DNA from: Roridomyces roridus
Taxonomy: Eukaryota; Basidiomycota; Agaricomycetes; Agaricales; Mycenaceae
Reading direction: 5' to 3'
NCBI GenBank assembly: GCA_029378245.1
Contig: JARKIF010000039.1
Span: forward strand, 248,001 to 312,000
Length of the DNA: 64,000 bases
The notes beneath the pieces were generated by a model. That model saw only the letters and a program-made list of their open reading frames with translations, was not told where the DNA came from and did not search any database. The translations under genes were made by a program, and so were the position numbers. Shown here piece after piece: positions 1 to 12,314 of the stretch (positions are counted from its first letter, which is position 1; each line of letters starts with the position of its first letter).

Positions 1-653
1 TGGGAGATAGGAGGCTCGGACCGTACGAGGTCCTGGAGAAAGTCGGAGCGTCTTCCTATAGGTTGAAATTGCCGAGCACGGACAAGTCACATCCGGTGTT
101 CAACGAGGCGATTCTCACACCGTATACAGAACCGCCCGAGAATCGAAGGGAGAAACGGCCGCCGCCGAAAATCATATCCAGCGAGGAGGAATATGAGGTG
201 GAGGAGATTCTGAAACACCGCAAGATGGGGCGCGGGTTTCAATATTTAATAAAGTGGAAGAACTATCCTATGGGAGAAAGGACGTGGGAACCATCGCGCA
301 ACTTGACGCATGCAAAAAAGCTGTTGGACAAATATAACAGGGAACACAGCATTGATGTCAGGACACTACCCACGCTCCCGGCTGGATATTGGGACGGCGA
401 ATGCAAAAGATTCGTCCCAAAGGAGGAGTCCCAACAATACTCAAAGAAGAAATTATTTATACCCGATGAAAATCGGTTTGTCGACATCGACGAGGACGTC
501 GATCCTAGAGAGGGGGTAATGTCACGCGCTGACCTATTTGCGCACGTGACAACGCCAAACAAACCCGATATACATTGGCGCCGCACAGCGTTAAAGTCAT
601 GGGAACCCTGTCTCGATCGGATTGAAGAAGAAGCCGAGGAAGACATTATTTAA
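1..653 (+). CDS. Ty3/gypsy chromovirus pol, 3' end (integrase C-terminus and chromodomain), partial
   Basis: Frame open from base 3 to the stop at 651-653; the gene begins left of the window. The first residues, GPYEVLEKVGASSYRLKLP, are the integrase C-terminal GPY/F-type module. They are followed by VFNEAILTPY and, from about base 200, a chromodomain (YEVEEILKHR, then YLIKWKNYPMGERTWEP), which in chromoviruses helps target integration to chromatin. The reading frame runs 134 nt into the 3' LTR (520-995), so the C-terminus is LTR-encoded. No stop or frameshift is visible in the visible part. Family assignment is firm; whether the upstream part is intact cannot be seen. Confidence 0.9.
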   Translation, partial: GDRRLGPYEVLEKVGASSYRLKLPSTDKSHPVFNEAILTPYTEPPENRREKRPPPKIISSEEEYEVEEILKHRKMGRGFQYLIKWKNYPMGERTWEPSRNLTHAKKLLDKYNREHSIDVRTLPTLPAGYWDGECKRFVPKEESQQYSKKKLFIPDENRFVDIDEDVDPREGVMSRADLFAHVTTPNKPDIHWRRTALKSWEPCLDRIEEEAEEDII

Positions 654-995
654 AGACGTGGGATAAGTTTCATATTTATGCACGACAGCGTGGATGAGGG
701 ATGAAGTTTTCGATCAGTGAACTGTCAGATCATGACAGGCTTCTATGAAGAACACGGTGTAGACATGACAATAGGAAACGACAAAGATGCAGAACAATAG
801 TGCATGTCGGAAGCCAGGACAATTAGTGTAGCATCGTAGATCTATTCCTCATAGTATAAAAGCAGTAGCTAGTCGTCGTATTCTGTACCCTCTCCTAGAC
901 TTTTATTCAGTTCATTTTACGAGCTTTAGTAGCGCACTACCCAATCCACAGCATCTTACCGCTGTTGGACGCGTGAAACAAGTCTTGTCGTGACA
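520..995 (+). repeat. 3' LTR of the Ty3/gypsy element
   Basis: 476 bp starting TGTCACG and ending CGTGACA, a 7-bp terminal inverted repeat of TG...CA type. A purine-rich tract (agagaggggg) lies just upstream as the polypurine tract. A TATA-like tataaaag occurs near 856. The same 476 bp recurs, identical as far as I can read, as a solo LTR at 10781-11256, which fixes both borders. Confidence 0.93.
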
Positions 996-3900
996 TGAGC
1001 TCCATTGTTTTATCTGGACTATGCCGTCTGACCTCGGTCCACAGGATACAAATCGACAAACTGCAATCCATTCTGGAAGCATACGGGGTGCAGGTTCACT
1101 CCATCACCATCCGATTGGATCGTCTTGCGGACATCAACCCCAAGACGACTCGCTCATACACACCCAAATGGTTGCCATGTGAGTTCCAGCCGAGCATTTC
1201 ATGTGGATCCAGAGAAATGTCAAACCTGGATATCAGATCGTGTGGACCTGGAATTCAGCTGGGCTTCCAGGTTAATATGACAGCTGGGTTCCAGGTCTCA
1301 GAGCGCTGGACTCCAGTTAACCGAGTTTGGTAGCGAACAGCTGGATGTTCGGGTCGTACAAAAGTCGTACAATGTTGTAGATTTAGGTAGAATGAAGATG
1401 TATTTGGTCGTCTACAATGTACTCGTCTATACTGAGAACTAAGATGGAGACTCAGACCGTCTTGAAATCATGCGAGTGCTTACTGTTGATACCTTTTCTT
1501 CCCATTTTTCCTGCACCCTCAACCTGGACAGCCCAACAAAGCTCCAATTGAGTTTCCACGGGCATCGCTGCGCCCTGCTCGCTGGTCCGACTCCGACTCG
1601 GCGTCGGGAGTCCGTGGCCGTCGCTGTCAAGCGTGGAGCCGTCCTGACTCGGTGACACCAGCAGCAGCAGCCGATCGGAGGCAGCTGTGCGCTCGCGAGG
1701 TCGCGTTGAGTTGGGAGGTCAGCGGCGTCGTATCGGGTGGTGAACTCGGGAGAAAGAACAGAAGATGACAGGGGAGAGAAGATGAATTTCGACAAGTCCG
1801 TTGCCGAGATCATGTGGATACACGTGATGTTCGTTGATGACTAGATTCGGAAAGATGACAACGGTCGCAACAACACTTCCTTTCTTCCCTCCATCTCCAT
1901 CTCCATCCTCTCCTCCTCCAGCCCAGAGCTCTGGGCTTCAATGGCAAGTTCTCATGGCACTTGCACTTTTCGCTATCTCTGACCTGCGTCTCTCAGGCTC
2001 CGTCAACCGCAAAGAAGTAGGGAACGAGTTGGTGCATTTCTTCCCTTCAATTGTATCCTCCGTCTCACAGGCCGTGACTCAGCCTTCTTCGCACTTCCTC
2101 CCGACTTCCTGCTATATCGGCCGTCACCGCCGGCGTCGTTATGTACCTATTGTGCGTCGTTAGACATTCCACCGGCACGACACTGACTTTCTCCTCAGGG
2201 CTCATGGGGCACATTTGTCTGGTTGATGGTGAAGGGTACGTCCTTGCCGTTGGTCTCCGGTTTGCCATACTCATCCATCTCAAGGTTTGGGCGAGCTCAA
2301 GGACGACGCGGAGACTGCGTTTTGGACAGGCATCCCTGGTGTGTTGCTGCACCCTCTCTCTTGACCTAGTTCCTTATCCTGCTCCCTAGTGTCATTCTTC
2401 CTCACGGAGTTCTTGACGGCAATCCTCTGGGTGCGTGTGCCGTCCGCCCTCCTTTCTCTTGCTGATTCCGCCGAAAGCCCACGCTGCGGACAAATCCGGT
2501 CGACGCCCCGCGCTAGCCGTCTCCTTGGCAGCGCGACATCACTCTGTCTCCTTGTATATGGGTTGCCACGATGGTGCGTTGTTCGTTCCTTATACAGCGC
2601 TCAACGCAGTCTCCTTGTATATGGGTTGCCACGATGGTGCGTTGTTCGTTCCTTATACAGTGCTCAACGCTAATCATCTTTTCCAGTGCAACTCGCCCGC
2701 GCCGCTGACCGCCGAGGAAGATGGATAGGCTGTTGGGAGATTCGAGAGGATCCGAACCGTAGCGTGCGAGGGTATCGAGGCGGATTACATGGTGTGTCGT
2801 CTCATTTCATCTCCGCCAGCCAAAACTTATCACAGCTGTTCAATGCCTTCACTTGCATCATCGAAAACGAATACCGCATTCATCTCGTCACACGGGCAAT
2901 GCCCGGGGCATTGATTTGACGACACGATGCAGGGGCGTGACTGGGCTGCCTGGTGGCCAATTGACTTCCGGGTGCGGTGGAGGAGGGCTGGTGGGGTGTA
3001 AATTATTGTCTTCATCGTCCTGATTCCAATGCATTCAATTTCCTATTCTACTACAACGGCACCGGCCAGTTTCAGGATGGGTGAAGCCGGGAAGCCTGAA
3101 ATGAACACCCTGGACAGAGGCTGCCCAATCGGCTGGATACCAGCTGATTCCTCCAGCTGTATCTATGTCAAGCTGGATCCGTGTGGCACCCATTCGAGGG
3201 AAAGTATGGGATCTATCAGTATGACATGTGAATTCCAGCAGACAGATTTACGTGTACCACAGATGCTCGCCAGCTGGATTCCACCTGGAAACGCTTTGGG
3301 TGTGTACATCTTCGACGTCATGGAGGCAAAGGAAGAGAGTCAATTTTGGATGATTCTTTACGAAGCACGTGCGCTGGCCGCATGCTGCAAAAATTGCAGC
3401 GCGCTAGCCGCCCAACTCCGGATCCTGCCAGGTATCCATTTGGTAGATGTAGGCGCAGAGCAATGGGCTTCCCACAAGGGCTATGTGGCGTACAAATACT
3501 AGTGTAAATAGCATCGAATGGTATTTATTGCGCGAGCCCGAGTACTGAGCGAAACAGGCTCAGCCACAGGATATGAAGAAGGACATGGTGGTCGGTGATC
3601 AAGGAAGATTGCCGCCCACATGTACCATTCACTCTCTCTCATGGGCGAGTTCCATCGGTAGCGGCGTGATTGGCCGGAGCGGCGGGAGTCGGGGCTGAGG
3701 CGACAAGGCGAGGGAAACGAAGGAGAGGAGGGGAGGGTTCTGCCAACGGGACCAGCATTTGGCCACAGTTCGTGCACGTGTCACTTCCGGGGTAGGAGTG
3801 ACCTGTTCCAAATGCAAACTCGGCGCGTCCCTTTCCCAGCCATTTGGGCCAGGCTCGCCACCAACCCGCTCTTCCGCGCCGTACTCTGGTTCAAGATGAC

Positions 3901-4559
3901 GTTAGACGCCGGATCGTCCACATCGAGTCCAAGGATGATTCCGACGACTGGAGCTGCTGTCGTGAAATGACTCGCGCTCCCTTTCCTCGGTCTGCGGAGT
4001 TGCTGACCCGCAGCGCATGTGCGTCTTGTGCCTGCAGAGATGGGCATGCCCAGAGTGATTTGGAGGGCCGCTGACTGACTGCGTGGCGGCGGAGTCGAAT
4101 TGTGGGACGCGGATGCCCGCGATAATGCTGAAGATGGGTAACTTTCGGCCGGAGTGCAGACGGCGGTATCTGGTCCTTGCCCTAACTAGGGAGGTGGCCC
4201 TCTACTCCGATTCTGTGGAGGACGAGAACGAGTTCGGAAGCTGCCGTCGGACGAGGGCGCCCGGTCTATATAACTATTAACGTGCTTTTCGTCCTGCTTC
4301 AGCCTGATTGAAGTTGCAAGTGATGTGTGCAGTGTCTGGCAGGTTCGGCAAACTCGAGAGTGGGTGTTGTGGAGGTTGTCAGGGAAGCGGCTAGGGCTTT
4401 GAGTGGCATTGGGACCGGAGCGCTGCATGCACAGGATCGATATCATTTTTGGAGTGCGCAAGGGTCAGTGATATGGCGCTGCTGCGGCGTTCGGGATGAG
4501 CCTAGATATGTACATCTCTGGGTGCTTTTCCGGTGCTCACTGGTGTGCGGGAACGGAAG
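996..4559. other. Intergenic stretch with no recognised gene
   Basis: Several open frames up to 157 codons exist on both strands, for example 3029-3502, but none shows a domain, a convincing exon chain or codon bias that I can defend. The only clear structure is a 63-bp tandem duplication at 2546-2671. Short CCAGCTGG-rich stretches occur near 1190-1330 and 3120-3290. These may be remnants of old repeats. Confidence 0.4.
2546..2671. repeat. Two-copy 63-bp tandem repeat
   Basis: The unit beginning gtctccttgtatatgggttg occurs at 2546-2608 and again at 2609-2671 with one visible difference (cagcgctc versus cagtgctc). The unit length is a multiple of three, so it would keep any frame open, but no gene is recognised around it. 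Confidence 0.9.
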
Positions 4560-5755
4560 GACACTGCTGAGGAGGATCAGGCTCAAATCCTAGAGAACGG
4601 GTCCTGGAACGTCGGCTGTTCATCCAGGTTTCCGGGCCCTATCATGACGAAGTTTACAGGTAATTCCTCCGTAAATGAATGGACTCACCGTGCGGTTCTT
4701 CATCCTAAAGTTCTTAACCCGGCGGGTAAACCACTCCAAGGACGTGCAGTTTCGAAATCACGATCAGTACGAGCGACCGCGTCCGCGGCGATGGGGCTGT
4801 CCTCCACGAGAGCACGGAGTTGCCGGGACGTGTCAAGTAGACGAGGGACCAACGGTCGAATTGAGCTTGCCAACCTGGCGGAGGACTGCAAGATTAAATA
4901 ATCGGAAGCGACCATGGATAAATGATGCTCACACTACACGGTGAAGATTAGACCGAAGGATTCCGCCGCTGAACAACGCCAACGCGTCTCCGATGTTGCA
5001 GATCGCATGTCCGGGCAGTGGCTAAACTAGTGAGCATCTTGACAACGAAGGAGCTGGAGCCCAATACCTTGATGTATTGCCAGTCTTCAGAATCCGGTAC
5101 CAGAACCTGAAGTCCTCCAAGCCGATTATGCAAGAACGAGAGACTGCCAAAGTCCGTATGAGCCCCGATGGCGACTTTCGGAGGCTCCTGAGGGGAAGGC
5201 GGATTCTTGATCACATGAGTTTCGCTACCGCTGTATTCATCCACCAAGTGTCTCTTCTTCAGAGCATCGGGAGGCAGACCGTTGAATATCTGAAGGATGG
5301 TATGTTTGAATTCCATGGATTTCTTGACAAAGGGCGTCACAGTTTCTTCTAGTGCGCGTACACCGTCGACGGATACGCATGGCGGGCTTTTTTAGGCCAG
5401 GCGAGGGCGTCGTCCTTTGCGACATTGACTAATTCCACCGTGTCCGGCTGTCCGGTCGCATCGACTGCATTGGCCCCCGTGGCCTCTCGTCGCCTTGCTC
5501 GAAGCGGAGTTTCTCTTCCATCGGCAACAGCATGGTCTCGCGCGCCATTTGGAACATCCCTTCAAGCAAGTCGTCGGGACCACGGCTCTTCAGGCTGAGA
5601 TACATTGTCAGCAGTGCGAATATATATGATACAGGGCACACTCACTACCGAAACCCAAGCTTCGTAGCTGCACCCCAAAGCTTGTCGATCTCAGCCTCGT
5701 TACCCTCCACGACGAGGGGGTAGTCGGGAAACTCGGGGAAGTTGATAGAGGGCAT
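4560..5755 (-). pseudogene. 2OG-Fe(II) oxygenase, isopenicillin N synthase-like, frameshifted
   Basis: Starts at 5755 (MPSINFPEFPDYPLVVEG), with an intron right after ATKLGF, then LEGMFQMARETMLLPMEEK, a middle region, and the double-stranded beta-helix core. That core has the iron-binding HxD (GAHTDFGSLSFLHN, near 5130-5170), LVPDSEDWQYIK, the second iron His (RSNLHRV, near 4950) and an RxS-type motif (RWSLVYLTRPGN, near 4850). Family members of this type oxidise small metabolites using 2-oxoglutarate, and all metal ligands are recognisable. However, the frame changes near 5350 and again near 4820, and the C-terminal end near 4600 is out of frame. I therefore call it a pseudogene. Exon 1 and its upstream region are repeated in inverted orientation at 61163-61597. 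Confidence 0.75.
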
Positions 5756-7530
5756 AGTTAGTGGATAGAGTGCTACTCCCTGTTAGTGCCCCTTCTTTTG
5801 TAGTCAAGGAATGGGCCTAGGTGGGTCAAACACCGACGTAAGTACATTATGCAGCGTTCTTTCTTTCCTTTACAAGGCAGATGTTCGGGCCGGATGAAAC
5901 AGCGGGTCAGTCAGACGAGAAAAGAGTTCAAGTTCACCGATCTCCAGTTTATTGAGTATCGAATGAGTTCGGCGTTCCTAGAAGCAAGATCCGAGGTCAG
6001 ACGCAATATGAATCGGGCCCGGGGAGTCTTCGCAAGCGTTACAGAGACAGGGATTAGATTTTCCAAGGAGGCTTCAGTTGTGCTGCCCCTGTTCTGAACG
6101 ATATTTATCGAGAATCTATTGGAGATTGCGCCACCGAGGAAGTAAGAACCAGAAGATAACGTTCAGAGGTATATTTTTGCTAGAATTTGGGGATGGGATA
6201 GCGGCTATTCACTCCAGGACAAGGAAGAAAACCAGTTGAGTAGCAGCAGATGGTGGTGGACGGAGAGAAGGAACAATTTTTGATGCCCAGAGGGTTTCAA
6301 ATTTGTTTCGATCGGAAACCACTCTTGTCAGTCGACCACCACCACCGACCATGCTAGTTCTACTCTAGGGTATCTTGTCGCAGGACTCATATTCAAACAG
6401 GTCTCAGAATGGCTTTCATTGGGGCGAATTCCAAGAATCTCCGAGACGTCGAATCACTTCCACTCCTTTTCCAGAGTCTGGTTCGGAGTGGTCATTCTCA
6501 GTCGTCTGGCTGGCTCTGTGTTCTCAAGGTCTCTTCAAAGTCCGCCAATCCCGAACTCCATCAACAATTGTTGCACCCCAGCTCATTGTTGGCAGTCTTC
6601 AATCGACTCGGACGGACACGGACACGGTACTTCCGGTAGGATACCTGCGCTCCCGCTGGGTGCTTTTCGCATTCTGGGCTTCTGGGTATCTATCTGGCCT
6701 ACTTCACACTGGCACCGATACACATTCGACCCCATTCTTTAGCGATCACGCTCTCCATCGTCAACCACTTCATGATGCTGAGGGACTGGCACAGATAATT
6801 TTGGTATTATGCTTTTGTTGCCTTTTAGAGTACTGCTGAAATACTCGGTAGAATCCGAGTAAACGATCTATGCATCTTATGGAGCGTTAACACGTCAACT
6901 CAGGAGAAGACCTACACATTTGAATAAGCCACGTCGAGGCCCTCTCACTTCGTTCGGTCAAAGCTGGTGTGCGAGTGGTGCATCCTCCGATTCTTGTCTC
7001 CACTAAGATGTTTTGTCGACGATTTCAGACCGTATGTTTTCTGCCAGTGACTTTCTTATTCTGCTGCACGCCATAGACGCACGGCAAGCTCTCGGAATGT
7101 GCAGCTTGTTAGTCTGTCGCATTGGCGGCAGTGGCTACTGGCAAGCTCTGTGGTCATGCAAAACGCCTTGTGTGCTCATTCTATGCACGCATGTCTTTGC
7201 TCGACATGTAACCGACGGCGTCCAGGTTCCAGGCACCCAAAAGGAAAGTCTCTTACCTTCATCTTTTGCGCGAAATCTGAGGCATCCATCCAGGGAAACG
7301 GCTGATTCTGCGAGACACTTTATTTGGAGCTTTGTATTCTCGGCAGCGATTCGTCCTGGGTTCTGTCCCTTTTGTATTTCCGTACAATCAAAGAACAGAG
7401 ATATATATTTTCTACATTCATTGCTAAAGCTCGCGGACTCATATTCACACGAGAGTAAAGGAAAAGAAGTGATTTCACAAGGCTACATCTATGCATATTG
7501 TCGCGCTCTTGGTAAACCCTCTTAACGAGA
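5660..7530. repeat. Left arm of a ~1.87-kb inverted duplication
   Basis: Read on the minus strand, this segment matches 52006-53428 continued by 61163-61597; the LTR retrotransposon splits the right arm. It holds exon 1 and promoter of the 2OG oxygenase at one end. At the other end is a tail (ttggtaaaccctcttaacga) matching the conserved 3' region of the small gene family member at 51200-52040. The arms differ by many substitutions and some indels (for example around 6600-6740), so the duplication is old. Open frames inside, such as 7013-7525, show no recognisable domain. The arm stops abruptly near 7530, where KDZ module 1 begins. Confidence 0.8.
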
Positions 7531-7563
7531 AGTCGCAAGCCCCACCCTGTATGCCCAATTTAT

Positions 7564-8002
7564 CGCGTTAAACCGGGGTGCCACCCAAGGGTCGAACACG
7601 TTAAACCTGGGGTAGGCGAAACAGCCAATTCCCGGGCTGCAACGGGTAAAAGCGGGTGCCTCGCGGCATCGGCGGCATCTACCACATCTCATAAATGATC
7701 CCCGGCATCCACGGCACCCGCTTAACCAGTTATTTAGCCGCAATAACCCTCTTGATCTTAACGCGTTGAAACTGAGCTTAACGCGTTACAGTACTGCCCA
7801 CCTGTAACGCGAAAATTGAGATTTGTCGGAATCATCCCCGTGACCAAACAGGTGAAAAAAAAAATTGATTGATGCCAGACATTCAACGCGTTAAACGGGC
7901 TCAACGCGTTAAATGCAAATATAAGATACATCAAGTAAATAAGTTTAACGCGTTAAACACGTTGAGGATGTTTAACGCATTGAGGACGTCTAACGCGTTA
8001 AA
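7564..8002. repeat. Cluster of AACGCGTTAAA motifs downstream of the KDZ1 transposase
   Basis: Copies of the palindromic core ACGCGT flanked by TTA/TAA occur at 7564, 7758, 7778, 7884, 7902, 7943 and 7991, with looser ones near 7599 and 7971. The copy at 7943-7958 is a perfect 16-bp palindrome, gtttaacgcgttaaac. The same word recurs three times upstream of the transposase start (12315-12367). Clustered subterminal palindromes on both sides of a transposase gene often serve as transposase-binding sites. That role is inference here. Confidence 0.75.
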
Positions 8003-8004
8003 GC

Positions 8005-11000
8005 TCAAGCGTCCAACAGCTCCTCCTCGCTGTCAATATCCCCGCGATCATCTTCCTCCCCCTCCGAAACATCACCGTTCCCCTCCTCCACGGCCGAGGC
8101 GGAAAAGCCAAAGGGGATAACCTCCGTCGGCTTGCGTTTCTCCCCTCGGCGCAGTGGGGCCGCCGTCCGTACTGCCTCGGCACGCACACGAAGGTTCAGG
8201 TATACATTGGCTTGCTTAGCCGCGTAGGCAACCTTCCCCTCGGCAATCTCGGCGTCAATTTCTCCCACCGGCACGGCAGACCCCCGAGCCCTCCACAGGC
8301 GTTCCCGGTGCTCATGGGAGACGAAAAGGCGGCGCCACTCCTCCTCTAGCATGCGCCGCTCCTCTGTCCACCGGCGTGAGCGAGCCCAGGTTTTCGCCCA
8401 CTCGATTCGGAGAGCTGGATGGGAAATTAGCGAGCATCCTGAAAAAAAAAGGACAATGATGACATACCCTCCTGAAGCTCAGCATTGCCATCAGTCCCCG
8501 ACCTCCCTGTCCTGGTCCAAATCCAGGACACCTCCCGGTTCTTCTCCGATGCCCGCACCCCCTCGGCCTCACCGTCAGACCCCATCTCGACATCCTCCTC
8601 CGGTAGCCCGCCCTCCCTACGCAGCTGCTGCTCCCGTGCCGCAGCGCGTTCGCGCTTATCTCCCTTCTTGGCGAGACTCTCGGCGTCCTCCATGCAGCGG
8701 ATATCGGCTTTTCGCAGCCTCGGCCAACCCACCGCCCTCTCATCCCCTCCCGAAAGAGTCAGCCTCGCCTGCCACGCCATTTGGAACTTCTCGGAATGCG
8801 ACCGAATCTTGCTCTCATTCCGGGTGATCAATGTGCGAGACCGAGTATTCATCGCCTGGTGCCGAGAATGATTTTGCTTGTACAGAAGCAGCCGGGACTT
8901 GACGTGGAGCTGATTCCGAAGGCGAATGAGGGCACTGCTACACTGGGCCTCGCGGAGGGCATTCTCCGCATCAGCAATCCCGGACATGCAGCCCGGGGAT
9001 TGCTGGAGGCGGGGGGGGGGTAACGCAGAGGGGAGCATCAGGGGGACGTGTTCTGCTAGCTCCTCTGAGGGGACGTCGCGGCTGAGTAGGGCTTGAATGG
9101 CGGCGGGCTGGTACGTTGCCTGGAGGGCACGGAAGCGAGTAAGCCGCCGATTAAACTTGGCAGGAAGCTGCTTGAGGCTTTCCTTCGAGGAGGAGGCTGG
9201 GCTCGTTCTCTTGAGCTCCACCTGCAAGCGAATCTTTCGTCTATCAAACGTGAGCAAAGGGATCAAAGAGAGGCCTGATGAGACTTACTGCTGGTCCTCC
9301 AAATCCAGCCCCAGGGTAAGGAAGGCGCTCGGACTGACGTCGTGTATGCGTGGCTGCCCAGCTTGCTCCTCCTTCTCCTCCTCCTCTTCTAGCTTCTTCC
9401 GCACTTCCGCCTCCGTCAAACCCTTTGATGTTGACTCGTACGGATTGGACTTGGAACCGTCCGCCTCGTACTCCTCCACCATCCGCCTCCACTCTGGGAC
9501 GTGCTCCCGCTGGGCGAATGTAAACGACGTGAACGCCTCCGCCTGCACAGCTTCCTCCTTTCTCGCCACGTCCAAGCGCCGACGGAGAAGGGCAGCTGCG
9601 AGATTAATTCAGCCACGGCTCAGGAGCAAATTGAAGCAGACATACGGAGGCCAATTGTCTTGAGCCAGTTCCAAAAACTCCAATGGCAATCCAAAGCATC
9701 GTGCCTGGCGCCTGGACCGCTCACCCACGTGCTCGTCGCAATTCCTCCAATGGAAGCCCACGGCCGCTCGATACCCTCGCCATCAGTTTGCCCACTCCCC
9801 GGGACATAGTTCAGGGAGTACCGAACCTGGCAATCCACCGTATGCCCGTGGATGTGCATTTTGGGGATCACGAAGCGGAAGAGCTCCAGCAGCATCGCAA
9901 GCCGCATCAACGGAGGCAGCTCCTTGAGCCGGTCCACCACGTATGTCGCCCATTGGCATACAATGTCGTAGGAGATGATCTTGCGGATGCGAGGGTCGAG
10001 GTGGCACAGGATGGATGCGAATACCCAGTCGGTATTGGCATACCTAGCCTTAGCTTAGAGATGGAGGCAAGAACGTGATGAAAAAGACGCACCTCTCCCC
10101 CTTTTGAAGATCTCCTACCCCGTTGGGCTGCACAAACTCGTGCCGTGCGCAGACACCCATCACGACGCCAGTAGTACTATAGCCTCTTGAAAACTTTGTA
10201 TTTGCATAATCGAGAGCAGCAAGACCACTGCATGTGCTCATCTGCTCGTTCTGTAAGTATCTGAATGCATGCAGAGGGGGAGACGCACGTACCTCCTTCT
10301 GGTCGGTCACCGTGAGCAAGTACTTCCGGTATGGCTCGGGCTCCACCAAGTAAGCCCAGCCCGTCCCAAGGCCGGGATCGCGAAGCTCGCTGGAGATCAG
10401 ACGCCGCTTGAGGCGGAAACAAGCGTCCAGCGCCAGCACCATCACATATAAACACCTGAGTGAGGCAAATCAGCGGGTGCTTTCCCTAAAAAAAAACTTA
10501 CTGGTTCTCCGGGGGCGCATTCTCGAAACCTGCCGGCAAATTCACGTTCGGACGAGGACAGACCGGACATAGCAACGCCAGCGCACCCGGCTTCGTGCCA
10601 TGTACACCCAAATTGTCATGTCCCCGCCCAGCCCGCTTGAGCAGCATGAGATGCCGCCACTGCCTCGCCATCCGCAAAAAAGGCTGGTAGCGGCGCGGAG
10701 GCTCGACGCCGGTGTTGTCGGTTAAACGCTCGAGCACCCGGTAGAAGTCATAGGCTGTCATTTTCGACTGATGGGAGTAGTGTCACGCGCTGACCTATTT
10801 GCGCACGTGACAACGCCAAACAAACCCGATATACATTGGCGCCGCACAGCGTTAAAGTCATGGGAACCCTGTCTCGATCGGATTGAAGAAGAAGCCGAGG
10901 AAGACATTATTTAAAGACGTGGGATAAGTTTCATATTTATGCACGACAGCGTGGATGAGGGATGAAGTTTTCGATCAGTGAACTGTCAGATCATGACAGG

Positions 11001-12288
11001 CTTCTATGAAGAACACGGTGTAGACATGACAATAGGAAACGACAAAGATGCAGAACAATAGTGCATGTCGGAAGCCAGGACAATTAGTGTAGCATCGTAG
11101 ATCTATTCCTCATAGTATAAAAGCAGTAGCTAGTCGTCGTATTCTGTACCCTCTCCTAGACTTTTATTCAGTTCATTTTACGAGCTTTAGTAGCGCACTA
11201 CCCAATCCACAGCATCTTACCGCTGTTGGACGCGTGAAACAAGTCTTGTCGTGACAAGTAGAGCATGAAGCGGTCGAGGGCGGTGAATGTAGCGCACGTC
11301 CGAGGGCGTATGTCGGTGGAAGGATACCAGCCGTACCGCAGAAGCTGCAGGTGGTGGTGGAGAACTTGAGGAACGCGCGAGCCCGCCTGCGCCTGCCGCT
11401 CGCAGCCACAAAAATCGACAGCGACCTCGTGAATGCCGTTGTCATAGAGCACAACAAAAGCACCGTGAGCGGCGTGAGGAGCAGAGCATCGCGCATTTGT
11501 ATGGTGACCGAGCTGGACGCGTAACCCGAGGGCTTTCAAGGTATGCCTCTCGAAAAAATTTGTTCCATCGCTGCATGAACGAGTCAGCACTGCACGGCGG
11601 AGAGCAGAGGAGGACGCACAGAAATCTTGTGCAGAGGAAGGTAGCGGTGTGCGTCGACGCAGCACTCTGCACAGAGGATGCCTCCACCCACACAATCCTC
11701 ACAACGAAAAACGGCGGCCTTGGTAGGGTCTCCACACCCGAAACAAGGCTCCTCGTCTGCTTGGCCACGCCCATCCCTCCAAAACAGCGCGTCAAGGTAT
11801 GAGTCGCGGTGGTCTTGCTGCCACCTGGCCACAGATTCGTCCTACAGCTCGTTAGCAAGGCCAGAACAAAAGGAACGAAAAACACTTACTGCAGGCTTGA
11901 CAACAGGCGTACCCTTGTCACCACTCTCCTCCCGCATGTCCCCGTCTTCAAGGTCGTAAAGGTCCTCTCCCAGCTGGGTCCAGCCCATGACAGACACCAC
12001 TGGTTCAGAGCGACGTGGAGGCGACGCCTTCCGAGTGCGTTTCACAGGAGAGGAGGCGGTAACAGGAACGACGGTGCGCACCACGCGACGCCTGTTGTTT
12101 GACAATCGTTCCCCAGTGGAACGCACGGCGACGATTTGGTATTCATCCGCGTCCGAGCTCGAGCCCGAGTCTGAGCCCGAGTCCACGATGGCGATGGTTC
12201 TGGAGTCGACGAGGGTTCCTGGCTCTCGGCGGGCTTGCTTGCGAGCTCGAGACATGGAGGGAGGGCGTTGTTTGTTGGGGGAAGCCAA
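8005..12288 (-). pseudogene. KDZ transposase with CxC2-type Cys cluster (KDZ1), interrupted by a solo LTR
   Basis: Multi-exon transposase, start at 12288. Exon 1 is acidic/basic and low complexity. Next comes the CxC2 cluster (CFGCGD, RCEDCVGGGILCAECC, HRYLPLHKIS), then LGLRVQLGHHTNARC and VAVDFCGC. The KDZ catalytic core follows: LALDACFRLKRR (first Asp, near 10420), ISYDIVCQWATYV (second Asp, near 9960) and TDGEGIERPWAS (Glu, near 9780). The tail is long, coiled-coil-like and charged to 8005, ending in an acidic run. Two lesions are visible: a solo LTR at 10781-11256 in the exon after FMLY, and one extra base in the A-run 11553-11558 that shifts the frame between HKISRWNKFF and ERHTLKALG. 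With the LTR and one target copy removed the frame reads straight on (FMLY, then SHQSKMTAYDFYRVL). KDZ enzymes move DNA transposons by a DDE mechanism. Confidence 0.88.
10781..11256 (+). mobile_element. Solo LTR inside KDZ1 transposase, with 5-bp target duplication AGTAG
   Basis: 476 bp, TGTCACG...CGTGACA, apparently identical to the 3' LTR at 520-995. It is flanked on both sides by AGTAG (10776-10780 and 11257-11261), the 5-bp duplication expected of Ty3/gypsy integration. No internal region remains, so the element was lost by LTR-LTR recombination. Identity to the LTR at the window edge indicates recent activity of this family. Confidence 0.95.
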
Positions 12289-12314
12289 AGTCCGGTAGCC
12301 AAAAGAAAATCCAT

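Noticed and set aside
3029..3502. 157-codon open frame as a gene
   Set aside because: No domain, no similarity noticed to anything in the window, and low-complexity CCAGCTGG repeats in its first half.
8351..8871. Plus-strand frames over the KDZ1 C-terminal region
   Set aside because: Shadows of the charged coiled-coil part of the transposase on the minus strand.
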